Assembly (NCBI GenBank): GCA_041746635.1 | Contig: JBGTGQ010000014.1 | Span: forward strand, 1 to 64,000 | Direction: 5' to 3' | From: CAMASH01 sp041746635 | Lineage (GTDB): Bacteria > Verrucomicrobiota > Verrucomicrobiia > Chthoniobacterales > Terrimicrobiaceae | Length of the DNA: 64,000 nt | In this document: positions 60,832 to 64,000 of the stretch, piece after piece | How the letters are laid out: each line of letters begins with the position of its first letter | Numbering within the stretch: the stretch's first letter is position 1 | Notes under the pieces: model-generated | Databases searched by the model: none | What the model saw: the letters and a program-made list of their open reading frames with translations, nothing else | Told to the model about the DNA's origin: nothing | Position numbers and translations under genes: made by a program

Positions 60832-62270
60832 CCGCCTTTCTTTTATCTCCGGAGTTCCGAGTAGTCTTTCTCGGCATTTTCCTACTCATGCTGGACTCGT
60901 TCACCAGCGCGAACAAACGCTACATCGCCTGGGCCGGCATCATCGGCTTGGTTGTTCTGTTCGGTTTTTCCTTCCTCCCGGGTCTGCCCGAGGGGGTGTT
61001 TCCCGCCGGATTTTATCTCAGTGATCCGACGGCCATTTTCTTCAAGCGTTACATGCTGCTCGCGACCATTTTGACCATTGCCCTGGCTTTGGATTATTCG
61101 CGGGTTTATGAAGAGTTCATCCCCGCCGGGCGTCCAGGCGCCGGCTTGGGGGAATTTTATATCCTTCCCATTTTTGCCTGTGCGGGATTGATGTGGCTGG
61201 TCTCGGCGGCGGACTTCATCATGATCTTCGTCTCCCTCGAACTGGTGACCATGTGTTTTTACGTGCTTGTCGCCAGCATGCGCAAAAATCTCCTCAGCCT
61301 CGAAGCCGGAGTGAAATATCTCATCCTAGGAGCCCTTTCCACGGGTTTCCTGGTCTATGGCATCACTTGGGTCATCGGACTGACCGGGCAAACCTCGCTG
61401 GAGGGCATTCGCGGAGTTCTGCCCATTGTGCCGCAGGGGTATCAAGTCGCCCTGATGTTCGGCCTTGGCCTTGTGCTGGTGGCCCTCGGTTTCAAGGTCG
61501 CCGCCGTGCCCTTTCAATTCTGGGTGCCCGACGTCTATCAAGGCGCACCCACTCCCGTGACTGCCTATCTTTCGGTCGCCTCCAAGGCCGCCGGTTTCGT
61601 TGTGCTCATGCGCGTGATCGAGCCATTCCTGATCGTTCCAGGCCTGGAGCAAAAAATCGTCAGCGTTCTGACCGTTCTCGCCGCGCTTACGCTCATCTAC
61701 GGAAACCTCGCCGCCCTGCCCCAAATCAACTTCAAACGCCTGCTCGCCTACTCCAGCATCGCCCACGCGGGCTACTTGCTGGTCGGCGTGGCCAGCGTGG
61801 GAGCCGACGCCTCGGGACCTGCTGTCGGATTCTATCTTGGCGGATATTTGCTCATGACCTTCCTCGCCTTTCTTGTGCTCGTCCATGTCGGGCGCGTCAC
61901 GGGCGGTGATGATATTTCCGATTTCAACGGCCTGGGCCGCCGCTCGCCCGTTCTCGCGCTCGGCCTGTTAATCGCCATGCTTTCCCTCGCTGGACTGCCC
62001 TTCACCGTGGGATTCCTCGGCAAATTCCTGATCTTTGAAGCCGCCATGCAAAGCCATCAATACCTCCTCGTCGTCCTCGGCGCGGTGACCGTGGCATGCG
62101 GCTTCTACTATTATCTCAAGGTCGTTCGCGCCATGTACTGGCAGCCGGTCGTTGCCGACGCCCCGGACATAGCGGTGCCGGCCTTCACCAAACTCCTCAT
62201 CGCCCTCCTCAGCGCGGCCATCATCATTTTCGGCATCTACCCCCAGCCGCTCCTTGCCATGCTGCGGTAG
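60828..62270 (+). CDS. nuoN: NADH-quinone oxidoreductase subunit N
   Basis: A 480-aa antiporter-like subunit, the third proton channel next to A/J/K. It has IFVSLELVTMCFYVLVASMR, then VKYLILGALSTGFLVYG, AAVPFQFWVPDVYQGAPTPV, FKRLLAYSSIAHAGYLLVG and GLPFTVGFLGKFLIF. It is complete and ends the nuo run; a degenerate inverted repeat follows. Confidence 0.95.
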   Translation: MTAFLLSPEFRVVFLGIFLLMLDSFTSANKRYIAWAGIIGLVVLFGFSFLPGLPEGVFPAGFYLSDPTAIFFKRYMLLATILTIALALDYSRVYEEFIPAGRPGAGLGEFYILPIFACAGLMWLVSAADFIMIFVSLELVTMCFYVLVASMRKNLLSLEAGVKYLILGALSTGFLVYGITWVIGLTGQTSLEGIRGVLPIVPQGYQVALMFGLGLVLVALGFKVAAVPFQFWVPDVYQGAPTPVTAYLSVASKAAGFVVLMRVIEPFLIVPGLEQKIVSVLTVLAALTLIYGNLAALPQINFKRLLAYSSIAHAGYLLVGVASVGADASGPAVGFYLGGYLLMTFLAFLVLVHVGRVTGGDDISDFNGLGRRSPVLALGLLIAMLSLAGLPFTVGFLGKFLIFEAAMQSHQYLLVVLGAVTVACGFYYYLKVVRAMYWQPVVADAPDIAVPAFTKLLIALLSAAIIIFGIYPQPLLAMLR

Positions 62271-62291
62271 GGGGGGGTGGCTTCGGAATTT

Positions 62292-62385
62292 AGCCACAAA
62301 AGAGCACAAAGATCGCAAAGATGAACTTTGATTTCTTTGCCGATTTCGTCATTTTTTCGCGCTCCCTGCACTCTTTTGCGGCCAG
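62292..62385. repeat. Degenerate inverted repeat after nuoN
   Basis: Left arm 62292-62320 (AGCCACAAAAGAGCACAAAG) matches, with several mismatches, the reverse complement of the arm ending at 62385 (GGCCGCAAAAGAGTGCAG). The left arm belongs to the CACAAAGA family seen at 14396-14498. The loop contains TTTTTTCGCGC, similar to the CGCGAAA arms, so this copy may be a hybrid or heavily decayed. It may act as terminator for the nuo mRNA. Confidence 0.5.
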
Positions 62386-62428
62386 GATTTCCTTCGTCCT
62401 TCCTCATTTTTAATTCGTCACTCCCATC

Positions 62429-63391
62429 ATGCCCGCTGTTGACAAACCCCTGCAGGAACTTCGCGAATACTACGGCATCTCCCCGCGTCCGGGTGATTTC
62501 GATGCCTACTGGGAAAAAGCCCTGGCCGAGCTCGAAGCCACCGACCCCGCGCCCGTCCTCGAACCCACCAAGACCATCAACCCCCGCAACGCCGAGACCT
62601 TCGACCTTTGGTTCACCGGCGTCGGAGGCGCCCGCATTTATGCGAAATATCTGCGTCCGAAAAACGCGGCTAAGCCTCATCCCGCCGTCCTGCAATTTCA
62701 TGGCTACTCCGGAGCGAGTGGCGACTGGAACGACAAGTTAAACTTCGTCAGCGAGGGCCTGGCCATCGCCGCTCTCGACTGCCGCGGCCAAGGCGGACGC
62801 AGTGAGGACAACACCCCGGTCAAGGGCAATACCCACCAAGGACACTTCATCCGCGGGCTGGACGACTCGCCGGAAAAACTCCTTTTTCGCAGCATCTTTC
62901 TCGACACCGCCCAGCTCGCCCGCGTGGTCATGAGCTTTGACGAAGTGGACGCCACCCGCGTAGGCACCACCGGAGGCTCACAAGGCGGCGCTCTCTCCAT
63001 CGCCTGCGCCGCCCTCGTCCCCCAAATCAAACGCTGCGTGTCCGTGTATCCCTTTCTCTCCGACTACAAACGCGTTTGGGACATGGATCTGGCCAAGGAC
63101 GCCTACGCCGAACTGAAGACTTTCTTTCGCCTCTTCGATCCCCGTCACGAGCGTGAAGACGACATCTTCACCCGCCTCGGCTACATCGACGTGAAGAACC
63201 TCGCCCCGCGCATCAAGGCCGAAACCCTCATGGGCCTGTCCCTCATGGACACCATCTGCCCGCCCTCCACGCAGTTTGCCGTCTTCAATAATATCTCGGC
63301 CAAAAAAGACGCCGTCCTCTACCCCGATTTCGGCCACGAGGGCCTGCCCGGCTTCAACGACCGCGCCTTCGATTTCCTGATTGGTTTGTAA
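62429..63391 (+). CDS. Acetyl esterase of family CE7 (acetylxylan esterase/cephalosporin-C deacetylase type)
   Basis: A 320-aa alpha/beta hydrolase. The catalytic triad is S184 in TTGGSQGGALS, D274 in LMDTICPPST and H303 in FGHEG. LDCRGQGGRSED and RVGTTGGSQ are signatures of the CE7 family, which deacetylates xylo-oligosaccharides and cephalosporin C and acts on short soluble esters in the cytoplasm. There is no signal peptide. Combined with the ROK kinase it hints at plant-polysaccharide breakdown, but no xylanase is nearby. Confidence 0.92.
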   Translation: MPAVDKPLQELREYYGISPRPGDFDAYWEKALAELEATDPAPVLEPTKTINPRNAETFDLWFTGVGGARIYAKYLRPKNAAKPHPAVLQFHGYSGASGDWNDKLNFVSEGLAIAALDCRGQGGRSEDNTPVKGNTHQGHFIRGLDDSPEKLLFRSIFLDTAQLARVVMSFDEVDATRVGTTGGSQGGALSIACAALVPQIKRCVSVYPFLSDYKRVWDMDLAKDAYAELKTFFRLFDPRHEREDDIFTRLGYIDVKNLAPRIKAETLMGLSLMDTICPPSTQFAVFNNISAKKDAVLYPDFGHEGLPGFNDRAFDFLIGL

Positions 63392-63496
63392 CTTACGCGT
63401 CCGGCGGTTCGAAAGATTGATGCGGACGAGAACGCCCCAAGCTTTGCCCGAATGTTCCAACTTGAAAAAATACGCATGCGCTGGAAGAGTATGCAT

Positions 63497-63736
63497 ATGA
63501 AGTCCCGCGTCACCCTCACCTTGGAGCCGAAAATCTCTCATCAGGCCAAAATCGCCGCCCGTGCACGGGGCATGAGCTTTTCGGGGCTGGTCGAGCGTTT
63601 GCTTCTGGACGAACTGAAGGGATCGCCTGCTGCCCGAGCCCGCCAATCGTTTTCCCAACGCTGGAACGGACGGCTGTCCGTCTCCCCAAAAGCCGGAGCC
63701 CGGTTCGAAAAACTCCGCAAAAAGCACGCTTTGTAG
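63497..63736 (+). CDS. RHH-type antitoxin (DUF6364-like)
   Basis: A 79-aa protein starting MKSRVTLTLEPKISHQAKIA, then GMSFSGLVERLLLDEL. It has the strand-helix-helix pattern of ribbon-helix-helix antitoxins, followed by a basic tail (RFEKLRKKHAL). An in-frame ATG two codons upstream (63491) is equally possible. It precedes a PIN-domain gene by 10 bases, in the usual antitoxin-first order. Confidence 0.75.
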   Translation: MKSRVTLTLEPKISHQAKIAARARGMSFSGLVERLLLDELKGSPAARARQSFSQRWNGRLSVSPKAGARFEKLRKKHAL

Positions 63737-63746
63737 CCAACAGCTC

Positions 63747-64000
63747 ATGCGCATCCTTCTCGACTGCGACGTGTTGTTGGATGTCGCCCTGAACCGGCTT
63801 CCCCATGCCGCCTCCAGCGGTGCGGTGCTGGATTGGGCGGAGAACCATCCTGGAAAGGCCTGCGTGGCCTGGCATACCGTTTCCAACCTGCATTACCTCT
63901 GCGACGACGGAGCTGCCGGTTTTATCCGCGAACTGCTCGAATTTTCCGAAATTCCCGCCACTGGCACGGACGATTTGCGCCGGGCTCTCGATCTTGGCTT
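63747..64000 (+). CDS. PIN-domain toxin (cut by window edge)
   Basis: The frame opens with MRILLDCDVLLDVALNRLPH and remains open to the window end (84 codons). The strand ILLDCDVLLD with its aspartates is the first metal-binding element of PIN RNases; VAWHTVSNLHYLCDD supplies the next conserved helix. With the RHH gene just upstream it forms a type II TA module. The C-terminal acidic residues are beyond the window. Confidence 0.75.
   Translation, partial: MRILLDCDVLLDVALNRLPHAASSGAVLDWAENHPGKACVAWHTVSNLHYLCDDGAAGFIRELLEFSEIPATGTDDLRRALDLG

Overview
The window is a GC-rich bacterial chromosome segment. Its gene content best fits Verrucomicrobiota: a one-chain eukaryote/archaeal-type GlyRS, two GxxExxY nuclease-like genes inside palindromic repeats, a stand-alone OvoA-C-type methyltransferase, DUF3300 and DUF4112 proteins, and many extragenic inverted repeats. 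The phylum is an inference from content and protein sequence, not a computed placement. No rRNA, tRNA or CRISPR array was recognised.

Layout. 1-1.8 kb is a graveyard of mobile and toxin-antitoxin (TA) genes: an IS4/Tn5-like transposase tail, an intact ParE-like TA pair, an RHH gene, and truncated PIN, HigB and IS3 pieces fused to each other. 1.9-5.3 kb is a full pyruvate carboxylase. 5.5-12.4 kb is accessory: a secreted lysozyme-like protein, four related inverted-repeat units (one with an intact GxxExxY gene, three internally deleted), a VapBC-like module, an ECF sigma operon whose sigma gene has an in-frame TAG, and two methyltransferases. 12.5-26.7 kb holds mostly envelope, redox and hydrolytic genes (M20 peptidase, transglutaminase, glutathione peroxidase, aldo/keto reductase, a second GxxExxY unit, DoxX, FKBP, UDG, L,D-transpeptidase, lactonase, lipocalin, YIP1-like pair, Ndk, MtgA).

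26.8-38.1 kb is a minus-strand housekeeping block in the order recJ-recG-NtrC-type regulator-GT-C membrane protein-xseB-dxs-glyS, with several 4-11 bp overlaps, followed by a 3' remnant of amt. 38.3-43.2 kb has a PHP phosphatase, a compact family-B DNA polymerase and an orphan 2-oxoacid dehydrogenase E2. 43.2-44.3 kb is gene-poor and carries an ISL3 remnant and a large palindrome. 44.4-52.2 kb has a flavin-halogenase-like oxidoreductase, an amino-acid permease, a spermidine-synthase-like protein, a tightly coupled GNAT/S4 pair, a DUF3300 protein with a glutamine-rich 72-bp tandem repeat, and a ROK kinase. 52.4-55.8 kb has a SWIM-SNF2 helicase with a GluR0-type ligand-gated channel divergent from it by only 12 bp. 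55.9-62.3 kb is nuoIJKLMN (complex I membrane arm plus NuoI), with a palindrome inserted between nuoJ and nuoK. The end has a CE7 acetyl esterase and a TA module cut by the window edge.

The most distinctive signal is the density of long imperfect inverted repeats of at least six sequence families, two of which enclose PD-(D/E)XK-type GxxExxY genes. A nuclease-linked repeat system is a plausible hypothesis, set out in the findings.
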